IMG/VR virus record: IMGVR_UViG_3300030098_001209
Span: 1 to 34,565 of that record
Reading direction: 5' to 3' (one strand)
Length of the DNA: 34,565 nt
Origin: a virus
The notes beneath the pieces are model-generated. The model did not search any database. It saw nothing but the letters and a program-made list of their open reading frames with translations, and was not told the origin of the DNA. The first letter of the stretch is position 1; each line of letters begins with the position of its first letter. Below, in pieces: positions 8,057 through 16,332 of this stretch. The position numbers and the translations under genes are program-made.

Positions 8057-8314
8057 TTAGTGGACGGCGCCGCCGCCTTCCTCACCAGCGAGTTTGCCCG
8101 TGTTCATCACGGACTCGATATTGGTGCGGATGTCGTCGAGGACGTTGATCGCGACGAATAACCTCTCGCGGGTGTCAACGTCGTCTGTCGCCGTGTGCTT
8201 CCAAGCATTGTAATAGTGGTCGTGCAAGAATTGGAACGCCTCGTCAAAGACGGGATTGCGTAAGACCTCGGCGGCCTTATTCCCCCTTACAATTTCGTCC
8301 TCAATGCGCGACAT
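8057..8314 (-). CDS. Conserved small protein between portal and scaffold, 85 aa
   Basis: This helical protein contains RNPVFDEAFQFLHDHYYNAW, then DTRERLFVAINVLDDIRTNIE, and a C-terminal VMNTGKLA. Proteins of this pattern sit beside the portal gene in many tailed phages; their function is not established. The start is directly adjacent to the portal stop, so it is likely translationally coupled. The bases between this gene and the scaffold start (7990..8056) hold only a short GCCC/GGGC hairpin. Confidence 0.75.
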   Translation of the reverse strand: MSRIEDEIVRGNKAAEVLRNPVFDEAFQFLHDHYYNAWKHTATDDVDTRERLFVAINVLDDIRTNIESVMNTGKLAGEEGGGAVH

Positions 8315-10360
8315 CTACTGCCTCGGAATGTTGGTTGAAATGTCGACGCCGCTGGCGGCCTCAAGGCCGCGCAGTTGCGCCTCGTACTGCATTTCTTGCT
8401 GCCGGAGTTCAAACTTCATTTGCAACTCGGCCATCTCAGTTTCGCGTTTCAACTCAAGCTCAGCCTTGGCCTTCTCGCGTTCAATCTGAATCTCGGCCTC
8501 GGCCTTCGCCTTCTCCAACTGCAAGGCTTGCTGGATGGCTTGATCGTTGCCGCCCTGTTGCGCCATTTGCATCTTAGCCTCAAATTTCTGCTTCACGTCC
8601 GGCGGCAGATTATTCGGGTCGAGGAAGAAATCGGCGCTGTTTTTGAATCCGGCGTGTTCCAACATTTTCGCCAACGTCTGGCGATATTGGCCGAGGGTCG
8701 TCAGCGGATTGTCGATGCCCATCTTCGTTAAGATTTCTTCTTGCTTCGCCGCGACCTGGGCTAACATGGCGCCACGTTGCTGCTCGTCGCCGTTGCCCAG
8801 ACCGACGTTGACCGAAATGTCGAACTCGTTTTCCCATGCCGCTGGGTCCATTGTCACAAAGTTGTTCCGAAGCCGAATAATGCGGGGTTGCTGTTGGTGT
8901 TTTTGCACCAGTTGCAAAATGCACTTCATGAGGCGCTTGACGCCCGTCTCGGCAAATACCCGCGCAATCATTTCGACCTTGCTTTGCGCCGCCGAGATTG
9001 TCGCGCTGACTGCCGCCGCCGTCGATGATTGCAGGGCGTCGGCGTCCAGGCCCATCGACGCCTTCGACAAGCCCGTCCGCATTTCCCGCACACTGTCCAT
9101 GTAGGACAACAGAGGAAATGCCGCGTCGGCGACGCTGGGGGGTGTGATGGGTTGCACCATTCCAGGCGCCCGCATACGGACGATGCCGCCGGGGCGATTG
9201 GAGATCAAGTCGTCGAGATTGACCTGTCCCTCGACTGCGCCGACGCGGGCATTGTTCATCAAATAAATATTGTCGAGTAGCTGCCGCAAGATGGCCGTCT
9301 TTGCCTGTTGCAGATCAAGCAACAATTCCGCGACCGACCGACCGACCATTCTATGCGGCATCAGTATCGGCGAGATGACCGAGAACGGCATCATGTGATA
9401 TGGCTCGTTTTCGACAACCTCGTAACCCGTGCCGAGACACACAACGCGGCGCGTCTCACTCTTACCGTCGTCGTCGTAGTCGGCCTTGATGTAGACCTCG
9501 GTCACCAGAACGTCGCGCTGGCTAATGTCGCTCGTCGTGTTCTCGGCTTGGCTCTCAATATTCTCAAAACGAGACTGCTTCTCGTTCATCGTATCGACTT
9601 CGGTATAACCGGCGTTGGCCTCGACCACGTCGCGGTCGTATCCCATTTCCACCAAGTCGGAGACGGTCATCTCAGTGCGGTGTGCGACGAACCGTGCGTC
9701 CTCAATCGACTTGGCGCGTTGCGAAAATAGAAACTCCTCGGGCGGGACGTTCTCGATCTTGATGCGACCGTCGCGGTGCGTTTTGCGGACGCGGACATCG
9801 AAGACAAGCGGCGGCGGCATCATCTCGCCGTCCGGCCCCGCGATGGCTTCGCCGTATTCCCGCGCCTCTTGCTCGACGACTTCGATGTCGTCGTCCACCA
9901 GCAAGGCCGTCAGTTCGTCGTCGGTCAAGCCCTCGTACATATCCTCGTGGACGGACTCGCTCTCGTCGTAGAAATGTTTGACGACACCCATTCGAAACAG
10001 CAAGGCGTCCTTGATCCAGTTGTGAAGAACTTGGAAACCTTCGTTGTCGGCATTGAGAATAAAATTGACGTAATCGCTGGCCTGGGCGGCGGCCTCAACG
10101 TCTTCGGGGCCGCGTGGCTCAAACCTCACAAAGTCGTCGCTCGACGCAAAGATTTTCATCAGCGACGGCATCATCATTTCGACAACGTCGGCGACCTCAG
10201 TCTGCACAACTTGCGACCGGCCATCGACTTCGTTGCCGAGCGGATTGCCCAGGTAATAGTCTAGCGCCGTGATGCGGTCGGCGGCGTATTCGGAATCGTG
10301 GTAGTTGACCGCTTGTTCGATCTCGTTCTGGACAAGACTGTGAAATTCTTGGTCATTCAT
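8315..10360 (-). CDS. Portal protein, 681 aa
   Basis: This is a large acidic protein with the features of podovirus-type portals. It has an N-terminal DYYLGNPLGNEVDGRSQVV region, then VVEMMMPSLMKIFASSDDFV, a wing domain with YHMMPFSVISPILMPHR, and a long helical part (SYMDSVREMRTGLSKASMGL). The C-terminal barrel is rich in Glu, Lys and Ala heptads (residues about 590-660). The portal forms the dodecameric DNA gate and docks terminase. A segment near residue 125 is unusually acidic. The gene lies between packaging and scaffold genes, as expected. Confidence 0.9.
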   Translation of the reverse strand: MNDQEFHSLVQNEIEQAVNYHDSEYAADRITALDYYLGNPLGNEVDGRSQVVQTEVADVVEMMMPSLMKIFASSDDFVRFEPRGPEDVEAAAQASDYVNFILNADNEGFQVLHNWIKDALLFRMGVVKHFYDESESVHEDMYEGLTDDELTALLVDDDIEVVEQEAREYGEAIAGPDGEMMPPPLVFDVRVRKTHRDGRIKIENVPPEEFLFSQRAKSIEDARFVAHRTEMTVSDLVEMGYDRDVVEANAGYTEVDTMNEKQSRFENIESQAENTTSDISQRDVLVTEVYIKADYDDDGKSETRRVVCLGTGYEVVENEPYHMMPFSVISPILMPHRMVGRSVAELLLDLQQAKTAILRQLLDNIYLMNNARVGAVEGQVNLDDLISNRPGGIVRMRAPGMVQPITPPSVADAAFPLLSYMDSVREMRTGLSKASMGLDADALQSSTAAAVSATISAAQSKVEMIARVFAETGVKRLMKCILQLVQKHQQQPRIIRLRNNFVTMDPAAWENEFDISVNVGLGNGDEQQRGAMLAQVAAKQEEILTKMGIDNPLTTLGQYRQTLAKMLEHAGFKNSADFFLDPNNLPPDVKQKFEAKMQMAQQGGNDQAIQQALQLEKAKAEAEIQIEREKAKAELELKRETEMAELQMKFELRQQEMQYEAQLRGLEAASGVDISTNIPRQ

Positions 10361-10361
10361 C

Positions 10362-10523
10362 TCAACGTCCTACGGTCTTCATCGCTTTTTTATGTGCCGA
10401 CGTAAACGTGGAGCCGCGACGCATTTCGCGGCGCATAAACGCCATGTGTTTCTGTGTGTGATGCACGCTGTGGCGCTTTAATGTCGCTCGTTGCCGGGCT
10501 GTAAGTGGTTTTAACTTTTTCAT
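10362..10523 (-). CDS. Small basic phage protein, 53 aa
   Basis: The frame runs from ATG at 10523 to TGA at 10362 and encodes MKKLKPLTARQRATLKRHS followed by HHTQKHMAFMRREMRRGSTF and AHKKAMKTVGR. It is strongly basic and helical. Very similar short Lys/Arg/His-rich proteins precede portal genes in many podovirus-like genomes, with unknown function. The start overlaps the polyvalent gene stop by one base (TGATG). The alternative 62-residue frame at 10390..10578 has neither this composition nor this coupling. Confidence 0.75.
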   Translation of the reverse strand: MKKLKPLTARQRATLKRHSVHHTQKHMAFMRREMRRGSTFTSAHKKAMKTVGR

Positions 10524-13123
10524 CAAATTGATCCATCTGGCGCCGTAGCCGTGTAAAGGCGTTGGCCGAGTAATCCAAAAATTGGAAATTCGTCGCGCTT
10601 GCGCGGGGTGCGACTTAAAAGGCTACGTTGGTCGATGTTGCCGCTGCGGTCTTGCAATAGGCTTGGCAGTGCGGCGGTGGAAGATTTGTTCGCGCCTAGT
10701 TCGATGCTGTCAGAACCTTGTATAAGATCAATTAATTCTTGCAAACCGTCGCGATTAGAAAGCCGCTTGTCGTTGTAAGGGATCGTCAGGCTATCACCAC
10801 CAACGTCGAAATTTATGCCTTTACTGCCATAAGAAACGATAACTTCGCCGCTATTATTTGCAGACCGCCTAGTTGCAGCCAAATGGTCACTAATGCGTAA
10901 CCGGCTATTTTCACCGACATCGAAATAACGGGAATTATAAGGCTTGCCGGAAATAACCCCGCCGCCAAGTTTTTGCTTTAATGCAGACGCAACCCCGTCA
11001 ATGGTTGTCAAATCTATTTTAGAGGGCCAACGCGGCTTTTTCGCCTTACTCTTTGCCGCACTCTGCAAACTCTTTATTTCATCCAGCGCAGGGCCAAGCA
11101 TAGCCCGTTCCGCTGTATTTATATCGTTAGTCGCCGTGTGCTTCTGAATGACTGCCTTAATTTTCTCTGCTGTTTTAGGCGGTATGTTTTGGTTGTAAAA
11201 ATAAAGATTGTAAATATTTTCGACCGCGCTAAAGTTTTCTTTCGGGGGCTGGTTGTCATCTGGCGAGTCATTAATGCCCTTCAAGCTACGGTTTGTTGGA
11301 TTTAATGGCCGAGCATGAGCCGCTCCCGAACCTTTTCCTACATCATCCAACAACCCAGGCAGTGCGGCGGTTGGGGCTTTGTTGGCTCCTAAAATAAACG
11401 GCAACCCTTCCATGCCAAAACGCTGACCCAATGCGGTTTTCATTTGAGCCGCCGTGTTTTGGTCAAGCCCGTAAAAGGCCATCTGCCTTGGATCGTTCAA
11501 CGCTTTTATGGGTATTTTCCCCGCACCCTCTTGTTTAGGGAAAAGTTGAACAGGAATTTCGGCATCAGGGCCAAAAACATTTTTTGCGGCGATCATACGA
11601 TGCCGCCCTTCATGTCCTGTCACGTCCCACTTACCCGCTGATTTGTCCCACGTTATATCAAGCCAAGGGTTAGCAACCGTTTTGTCGCTTTGCTCTCTAA
11701 ATACGTTTTCAAAATATTTAATCGTTTCCTTATCAGACTCCGTTAGTTTACCTATTGGCTTGGCTAGATTTAAATAACGGCTAGGGGTCATAGTGGTTGT
11801 TACGTTTGCGTAGTCATCCATTTGATTTGGGACAACCCCGATTGCGTCTTCATCTCGACTAAATGATGACGATATACGGCTGGCGGTGTCATCAAGTAAC
11901 CCAGGCAGTGCGGCGGTTGGGGCTTTGTTTGCGCCTAGTTCAATGTTTCTAGGTGGTCGCACCATACTTTCACGGGTTGTGAAATCTTTATTGCGCCCTT
12001 TGTTTGGAACAAACCCATGCCGCTTATACCATTTAGTCAATCGTGATTTGTTAGCACCAAACGCATTAGATGGCGTAAGGGCCAAAGTAGTACCATCCGC
12101 ATCCGCTTGCTGAATAAGTTGCTCAAGCCTTTGATCCGCTAATCCTTGGCCTCGCAAATTATCAGGCGTTTCAATTTTTGTAATTTCTAAAACATTGCCG
12201 CGCTGTGTCGTTTCGATACCTACATCATCCAACAACCCAGGCAGTGCGGCGGTTGGGGCTTTGTTTGCGCCTAGTTCGATAACTTTAAGTGCCGCCTTAA
12301 ATTGATCTTCAAACCCTTTTGCGGGGTCATAAACCTCAAAAACTTTTTTAGGATCACCAGCAACGTCAGGGTCGGCCAGCATCTCACCAAGCTGGGAAAT
12401 TATTTGGTTCTCATAGTCAGAATTAGTTTTTTTTGCCTTTTGAATTGCTGCCCTCATAGCAACCTTAGTATCGGGAGTGAACGAGGCTTGCGGGTCTACA
12501 ATCCGCGTAACGGGAACCTCATCAACGCCAAGTTTCCGCAAAGCCTCAAGCCTATGTGCACCCTCAATTACATTATTGTCTTGGTCTACAATAAGCCTCT
12601 CAATAAAACCCTCTGGCCCTGACATACTGTCAGCAATATCATCAATCGCTTTTTGCGCTCTTGCGGAGCTTGACGCACCGCCAGAAAGCAATCCAATCGG
12701 CACAGTCTCGTCGCCAACAACGTCACCGCCGATAGTATTTGCGTCAATTACAGTGCGGATGTTTTCTCTTGCTGGTCTAACATCATCTAAAAACCTACTT
12801 GGCAATACATTCGCACCCAAAACAGCACCCCGTGGGGCCGCACCCGTCGCCGCTCCTAACAAGCCGCTGCCTACACTGGTGTCTAGCAGGGTTTGCGTCA
12901 CTACGTCGGGGTCTACCGGCATGCGGCCCATCAGCATCGCGCCGGTTGACGCCATCCCCATCAGTGGGTCGTAGAGTAAGCCGGGCGTGGCTAACTCCAA
13001 GCCGCCAAGCTCCTCGGTGATGTCGTCGCCGGGGTCGGTGAACGTGCGGCGTGCGACGGGTATCATTGCCGCACGGGTGAGCGACGGGTCACCTATCAGG
13101 CCGTAAGCTACAGGGTCGGCCAT
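10523..13123 (-). CDS. Large modular polyvalent protein (ParB-like, GNAT-like, HEGRHR modules), 866 aa
   Basis: Modules in order. Residues 1-110 are an Ala/Gly-rich N-terminus. Residues 115-215 are a ParB/Srx-like domain with the GAHRLEALRKLG motif. Residues 300-390 are an acetyltransferase-like domain (NLRGQGLADQRLEQL, then WYKRHGF). Residues 415-570 are a domain with GHEGRHRMIAAK. Residues 600-800 are an unrecognised domain (ENSRLRISDHLAATRRS). The modules are separated by four near-identical linkers, LGANKAPTAALPGLLDD, with a degenerate fifth near residue 103. Such fusions match the polyvalent proteins described in phages and conjugative elements, thought to enter the cell with DNA and counter host defence. 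That function is inferred. The gene lies between terL and portal, where such proteins are packaged in other phages. Confidence 0.8.
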   Translation of the reverse strand: MADPVAYGLIGDPSLTRAAMIPVARRTFTDPGDDITEELGGLELATPGLLYDPLMGMASTGAMLMGRMPVDPDVVTQTLLDTSVGSGLLGAATGAAPRGAVLGANVLPSRFLDDVRPARENIRTVIDANTIGGDVVGDETVPIGLLSGGASSSARAQKAIDDIADSMSGPEGFIERLIVDQDNNVIEGAHRLEALRKLGVDEVPVTRIVDPQASFTPDTKVAMRAAIQKAKKTNSDYENQIISQLGEMLADPDVAGDPKKVFEVYDPAKGFEDQFKAALKVIELGANKAPTAALPGLLDDVGIETTQRGNVLEITKIETPDNLRGQGLADQRLEQLIQQADADGTTLALTPSNAFGANKSRLTKWYKRHGFVPNKGRNKDFTTRESMVRPPRNIELGANKAPTAALPGLLDDTASRISSSFSRDEDAIGVVPNQMDDYANVTTTMTPSRYLNLAKPIGKLTESDKETIKYFENVFREQSDKTVANPWLDITWDKSAGKWDVTGHEGRHRMIAAKNVFGPDAEIPVQLFPKQEGAGKIPIKALNDPRQMAFYGLDQNTAAQMKTALGQRFGMEGLPFILGANKAPTAALPGLLDDVGKGSGAAHARPLNPTNRSLKGINDSPDDNQPPKENFSAVENIYNLYFYNQNIPPKTAEKIKAVIQKHTATNDINTAERAMLGPALDEIKSLQSAAKSKAKKPRWPSKIDLTTIDGVASALKQKLGGGVISGKPYNSRYFDVGENSRLRISDHLAATRRSANNSGEVIVSYGSKGINFDVGGDSLTIPYNDKRLSNRDGLQELIDLIQGSDSIELGANKSSTAALPSLLQDRSGNIDQRSLLSRTPRKRDEFPIFGLLGQRLYTATAPDGSI
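10649..10705 (-). repeat. Inter-module linker repeat, copy 4 (diverged)
   Basis: This copy encodes IELGANKSSTAALPSLLQD, the most diverged of the four linkers in the polyvalent protein. It lies before the 42-residue C-terminal tail. Confidence 0.85.
11342..11395 (-). repeat. Inter-module linker repeat, copy 3
   Basis: This copy encodes ILGANKAPTAALPGLLDD between the HEGRHR module and the unrecognised C-terminal module. It shares an identical 47-bp block with copy 1 (12218..12264), including third codon positions. Confidence 0.9.
11888..11944 (-). repeat. Inter-module linker repeat, copy 2
   Basis: This copy encodes IELGANKAPTAALPGLLDD between the acetyltransferase-like and HEGRHR modules. 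It shares a 44-bp identical block with copy 1. Confidence 0.9.
12224..12280 (-). repeat. Inter-module linker repeat, copy 1
   Basis: This copy encodes IELGANKAPTAALPGLLDD after the ParB-like module and its helical extension, and before the acetyltransferase-like module. Confidence 0.9.
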
Positions 13124-13233
13124 TACTTCTTCCGCTTGTAACTCATTTTCTTACCGGCCCGCTTCGTTGCCGCCTTGGCTTTTTTCATCCCGGCCTTGGT
13201 GTACGGGTATTTCTTTTTTCCAACCATTGGCAT
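13123..13233 (-). CDS. Very small Lys-rich protein, 36 aa
   Basis: ATG at 13233 has an ideal AAGGAG site seven bases upstream, and the frame ends in TAA overlapping the next ATG (TAATG). It encodes MPMVGKKKYPYTKAGMKKAK followed by a Lys/Arg-rich end. Similar tiny MPMVGKKKxPYT-type proteins are common in tailed-phage head modules. They may bind DNA or be packaged with it, but no function is established. Confidence 0.75.
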   Translation of the reverse strand: MPMVGKKKYPYTKAGMKKAKAATKRAGKKMSYKRKK

Positions 13234-13244
13234 CGTTTTTCTCC

Positions 13245-14102
13245 TTAATAATCGTCCGCCATTTCGTGTTCATCGCTTTCGCTGTAACCCATGCCCGCGC
13301 TTGTATCGTCGTCCATCTCACCGGCGGCACTCTCGGTGTAGCCGCCGCCCATGCCTGTATCACCAAAGGCGTCGTAATAACCAACATCCATTGGGTTGCC
13401 GTATGACGCCGCCACGGCGTTGGCTTGCGCCTGTGCGATGTTGTCTACAGCCTCGGCGGCGGCGACACTTCCTGGGTCTGACCAGTCCACGCCAGACCAC
13501 GGATTGTAGGCCGGTACGTCGTTAAAGCCGGGGCCGTACTGGTGCGTATAATCTATGAACGGAGACGTACCCATGAAGCCGCGCCGCCCAGCGATGTTCT
13601 GATTGTCCATGTTAAGCGCGGCTTGGTTGTACATGCCGGAACGGTCAAAAAATCCATGTGTTAAAACGTCAAAGAAGCTCGGCGAAAACTGTTTCCCGTA
13701 GCCAGTGCGGCCCATGTTCATTGCGGCTGTGTCATTCAAAGTGCCGAAAAGCCCCAATGGTAAACCAGACAAGAATCCAGCCCCCGTCAGTAGCCCGCGC
13801 CCCGTGCCACCAATGTATCCGAAATTGTTCGCCGCACTACGATCCACCGGGTCGGGCATATGTTCTAAATTGTCGGGCGAATCAACGACCGGCAACATTG
13901 GCATCGCCATTCTCGGCGGGGGTGCGGCGACCGGGGCGACCGGCGCGGCGGGAGCCACGACGGGGGCCGCGACCGGCGCTGGGGGTAGCGGTAAAATGCC
14001 CGTCGGTGTGTACGCCGCCGCGTAGGGGCTTACCGTGGGGCGCTGGATCGCCATGACCGGCACCTCGGGTCCGATGCCGAGAAGATTTGTGTAATAAGCC
14101 AT
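13245..14102 (-). CDS. Pro/Ala-rich virion-module protein, 285 aa
   Basis: I chose the ATG at 14102 (MAYYTNLLGIGPEVP), one base after the terL stop; the longer frame reads back into terL. Residues 25-70 are Pro/Ala/Val-rich and probably disordered. Residues 95-130 contain a Gly-rich hydrophobic segment (GRGLLTGAGFLSGLPLGLFG) that could insert in a membrane. The C-terminus is acidic with Gly and Met (EMDDDTSAGMGYSESDEHE). Composition and place beside the polyvalent protein suggest a virion-internal or ejected protein. It is unrecognised otherwise. Confidence 0.7.
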   Translation of the reverse strand: MAYYTNLLGIGPEVPVMAIQRPTVSPYAAAYTPTGILPLPPAPVAAPVVAPAAPVAPVAAPPPRMAMPMLPVVDSPDNLEHMPDPVDRSAANNFGYIGGTGRGLLTGAGFLSGLPLGLFGTLNDTAAMNMGRTGYGKQFSPSFFDVLTHGFFDRSGMYNQAALNMDNQNIAGRRGFMGTSPFIDYTHQYGPGFNDVPAYNPWSGVDWSDPGSVAAAEAVDNIAQAQANAVAASYGNPMDVGYYDAFGDTGMGGGYTESAAGEMDDDTSAGMGYSESDEHEMADDY

Positions 14103-14103
14103 A

Positions 14104-15510
14104 TTAGACCACGTAACTTGTGTCGGGTTCGATTGATGTCTTCCAGCCGTACTTGCTGCCGTGGACGCCGACGACGGCGTTCGAGGCAAAAGTCAGGCAT
14201 ACGGAATCTGCAAGGTCTGGCGACCGAATACCGCGTTTACGCATCTCGTCCTTGCCCTCAATTTTGATTTTGCCTGATGACGTGAATGCGAAACGTGGGG
14301 CCGCCAGTTCGTGAATAAGTTGTTGGTCGTCGGGGATGACGCACTCCCTCGCCTCAAACCACTCTCTCGTCTTGCCCCACAATTCATCTCGCAAACGCAT
14401 ATATTTTTGCTGCATCGACGCCGACTCACTGACGTTGACGCTCCTCGCCGGTAAGTCCAACTCGACCAGCCGGTCGTAAACACCGGAGCCGATGCCGATG
14501 CTGTCAATGCAAATCTCTTGTGGCCGGTCGATGATCGGCGTGTTCTCAAATTCATCCAAAACGATGCCCGCCAATTCCATCGTTGACTTGTCGCGCCACG
14601 TCTTGATCTCTTGAATGTGACTGCCCTTGCGCTTGCACAGTGCGCTCCGGTCGCTGCCGTAGCGGGCGCAGTCCAAACCCCAGACGACCGGGGCGACGGG
14701 ACTGACCTCGATGTCCCTGCCGACGGCGTCTTCGATCAAAAAAAGCGGTATATAAGTGTCTTCGTCCGCTTGAGGAAATTCGCCCAAAACGCGGACACGG
14801 TACGCATTACTTTGGTCGCCGTAGCGCGAAGCCATGTCGCGCAAGAAGTCAGGCGCGACGAGAGGACTGTCAGCGCACGACACTTTTCTTGTCCACCAAT
14901 CATGTGCCAATTCCGTATGTGTTCGATAGAAAAACCCAGTCGCTCGGACGGGGTTGCCCAGTAGCAAAGTAGTAGCATTGTGTCCCGACATACTCCCGGC
15001 GGCGCTCTCAAAAACTTCCTCGGGGATGCCGCTGGCCTCGTCGGCAATCAAAAGGACATTTTCACTGTGGACGCCCGCGAGACTTTCTGGCCGTTCCTTG
15101 CTGCTCGTCCTGGCGCTGCAAAACGCCTCGGTCGGGCTGGCTTTCAGATAAATGCGGTCGCTGGTCGCCTCTAAGAGTTTCCTGACCGGGGCAGGCATTT
15201 CTTTCAGTCTGGCCTTGGCCTCTGCGAAAAGCGCGTCGTATAGCTGCGATGCCGTGGGGGCGGTGACGACCACTTTGCACGGGAATCTCGTTACGAGAAA
15301 CCAGAGTATGAGTGCGGCGGCGCACGACGATTTGCCGATGCCGTGGCCGCTTCTGATAGACAGACGGCGTTCGCCTTGTGCGACGGCGGTCATCACTTCG
15401 CGCTGCCAAGCAAGTGGCGGCATGGCGATGACGTTCTGGGCGAAGCCCGCCGGGTCGTCGCGGTAGCGTTCTACGAATTTTTTCCACGCGATTTTTTTGT
15501 CGGTCGCCAT
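14104..15510 (-). CDS. terL: Terminase large subunit, 468 aa
   Basis: This is the ATP-driven packaging motor and nuclease. Walker A is RSGHGIGKSS near residue 50 and Walker B is NVLLIADEASG near residue 150. The RNase H-like nuclease acidic residues appear in VWGLDCARYGSDRSA, EICIDSIGIGSG and SPDLADSVCLTFA. I chose the ATG at 15510 (MATDKKIAWKKF), preceded by GAAGG at ribosome-site distance; the frame could extend to 15552. It lies downstream of terS with a 225-base gap that holds a tRNA/tmRNA-like element. Confidence 0.93.
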   Translation of the reverse strand: MATDKKIAWKKFVERYRDDPAGFAQNVIAMPPLAWQREVMTAVAQGERRLSIRSGHGIGKSSCAAALILWFLVTRFPCKVVVTAPTASQLYDALFAEAKARLKEMPAPVRKLLEATSDRIYLKASPTEAFCSARTSSKERPESLAGVHSENVLLIADEASGIPEEVFESAAGSMSGHNATTLLLGNPVRATGFFYRTHTELAHDWWTRKVSCADSPLVAPDFLRDMASRYGDQSNAYRVRVLGEFPQADEDTYIPLFLIEDAVGRDIEVSPVAPVVWGLDCARYGSDRSALCKRKGSHIQEIKTWRDKSTMELAGIVLDEFENTPIIDRPQEICIDSIGIGSGVYDRLVELDLPARSVNVSESASMQQKYMRLRDELWGKTREWFEARECVIPDDQQLIHELAAPRFAFTSSGKIKIEGKDEMRKRGIRSPDLADSVCLTFASNAVVGVHGSKYGWKTSIEPDTSYVV

Positions 15511-15591
15511 ATGTGCCTTCAAGTAAATGCGTGGGGGGTACAAATAATTCACGCCCCGCCTTCTCTGCGAAGGGGGGCATCGACGGTCAAA

Positions 15592-15688
15592 TGGTGGAGC
15601 CGGGCGGGAGTTGCACCCGCCGTTCGGCGCTGGCAGCGAGGAGAGAGGTGAGGGAATCGGTTGCCAGCCGCCCGTCCTGCGCGGCCCC
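15592..15688 (-). ncRNA. tRNA/tmRNA-like element between terS and terL (97 nt)
   Basis: On the minus strand, GGGGCCG (15688..15682) pairs over seven positions with CGGCTCC (15602..15596), followed by ACCA. A six-pair T-arm GGCGGG-TGCAACT-CCCGCC directly precedes the 3' acceptor strand. A seven-pair stem GCTGGCA/TGCCAGC with a 26-nt loop occupies the anticodon-arm position. No normal anticodon arm or D-stem is visible. The 3' end closely resembles the tRNA-like domain of tmRNA, but there is no tag-coding region. It may be a functional tRNA mimic, a packaging-region structure, or a fossil attachment site. Confidence 0.55.
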
Positions 15689-15699
15689 GTAATCTGTGG

Positions 15700-15720
15700 C
15701 GTCAGGTCATCTACCTGACG
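15700..15720. repeat. Perfect inverted repeat CGTCAGGT-N5-ACCTGACG
   Basis: Eight-base arms are separated by CATCT, located between the terS stop and the tRNA/tmRNA-like element. No U-tract follows, so it is not a standard terminator. It could be a terminase recognition element, a processing hairpin or a regulatory site. Confidence 0.7.
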
Positions 15721-15735
15721 GTCATGCGTTTAATA

Positions 15736-16233
15736 TCAATGCGTTACGCGTTCTTGCTGCTCGTCTGCCGCTTTATCCACGATATGCGGCTCGATTTTCG
15801 GCTCGTCGTCGTCCTTGCGCGGCGCATCCGCCAGCGCCTCGACGGCCTCAAGATGGGCGCCCTCGTCGTCAATGCTGACCTGACGTTTCTCGACCAGCAA
15901 TCCGCCAAGCTTGGCGAGGCCCATCGCGGCTTGAGACGCCGCCGACCACTGGCCCGCCGCCGTCGCACCCGCGTGTATGTGGCGCAGCTTCTCGCAGATT
16001 TCCTCGACTGTGATGGCTTCCTGATCGTGATATGCGGCCTTAAGGTGATCGACCATTGCCGTAACCTTGACGTTTTTTAAAAGCTCACACGCTTTCTCGG
16101 TTACTGACTTATTCGTCATGTTTTTTGTATTATAAACTTTACGATATGCCTCAGAAGCGTTGCCGTTGCACGGTCCCACATATTGCCGAGCAAACTTCTC
16201 TTGCTTAATCGTCAGCTTCGGAAGATCGTCCAT
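15736..16233 (-). CDS. terS: Terminase small subunit, 165 aa
   Basis: The N-terminal half matches the Terminase_2 DNA-binding domain: LTIKQEKFARQYVGPCNGNA, EAYRKVYN, NKSVTEKACELLKNVKV. A helical oligomerisation region with Ala-rich sequence follows, then an acidic Lys/Glu C-terminus. It recognises phage DNA and loads TerL. I chose the ATG at 16233 (MDDLPKL), which has GAGGCGGC upstream; the longer frame to 16323 would pass through the terminator hairpin. It is the first gene of the late operon and is preceded by a promoter and terminator pair. Confidence 0.9.
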   Translation of the reverse strand: MDDLPKLTIKQEKFARQYVGPCNGNASEAYRKVYNTKNMTNKSVTEKACELLKNVKVTAMVDHLKAAYHDQEAITVEEICEKLRHIHAGATAAGQWSAASQAAMGLAKLGGLLVEKRQVSIDDEGAHLEAVEALADAPRKDDDEPKIEPHIVDKAADEQQERVTH

Positions 16234-16242
16234 TGCCGCCTC

Positions 16243-16275
16243 AAAAAAGAAAAGGCGCCTTCGGAAAGACGCCTT
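16243..16275 (-). terminator. Intrinsic terminator in the terS leader (tR'-like)
   Basis: On the minus strand AAGGCG pairs with CGCCTT, then one mismatch, then CTT with AAG around a TCCG loop. This is directly followed by TTTTCTTTTTT. The terS ribosome site begins right after the U-tract and the ATG is at 16233, so no promoter fits between terminator and gene. Confidence 0.8.
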
Positions 16276-16332
16276 AAAGTTTAATTCCAGAAAGGAGTAA
16301 AGGAGTATCGGGACGAATCCCAACGTAGTAAA

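Noticed and set aside
8547-9104. Plus-strand open frames over the portal gene
   Set aside because: They are shadows of portal codons; composition is that of antisense GC-rich coding DNA and there is no plus-strand promoter or ribosome site.
10390-10578. 62-residue frame ahead of the portal gene
   Set aside because: The alternative 53-residue frame at 10362..10523 has TGATG coupling and a recognisable small basic protein composition.
15062-15580. 172-residue minus-strand frame overlapping terL
   Set aside because: It is the alternate frame of terL. The true frame has all terminase motifs, whereas this one is Arg-rich and without family signs.
15592-15688. Ordinary tRNA gene
   Set aside because: No five-pair anticodon stem with a seven-base loop or proper D-stem could be found, so no amino-acid identity can be assigned.
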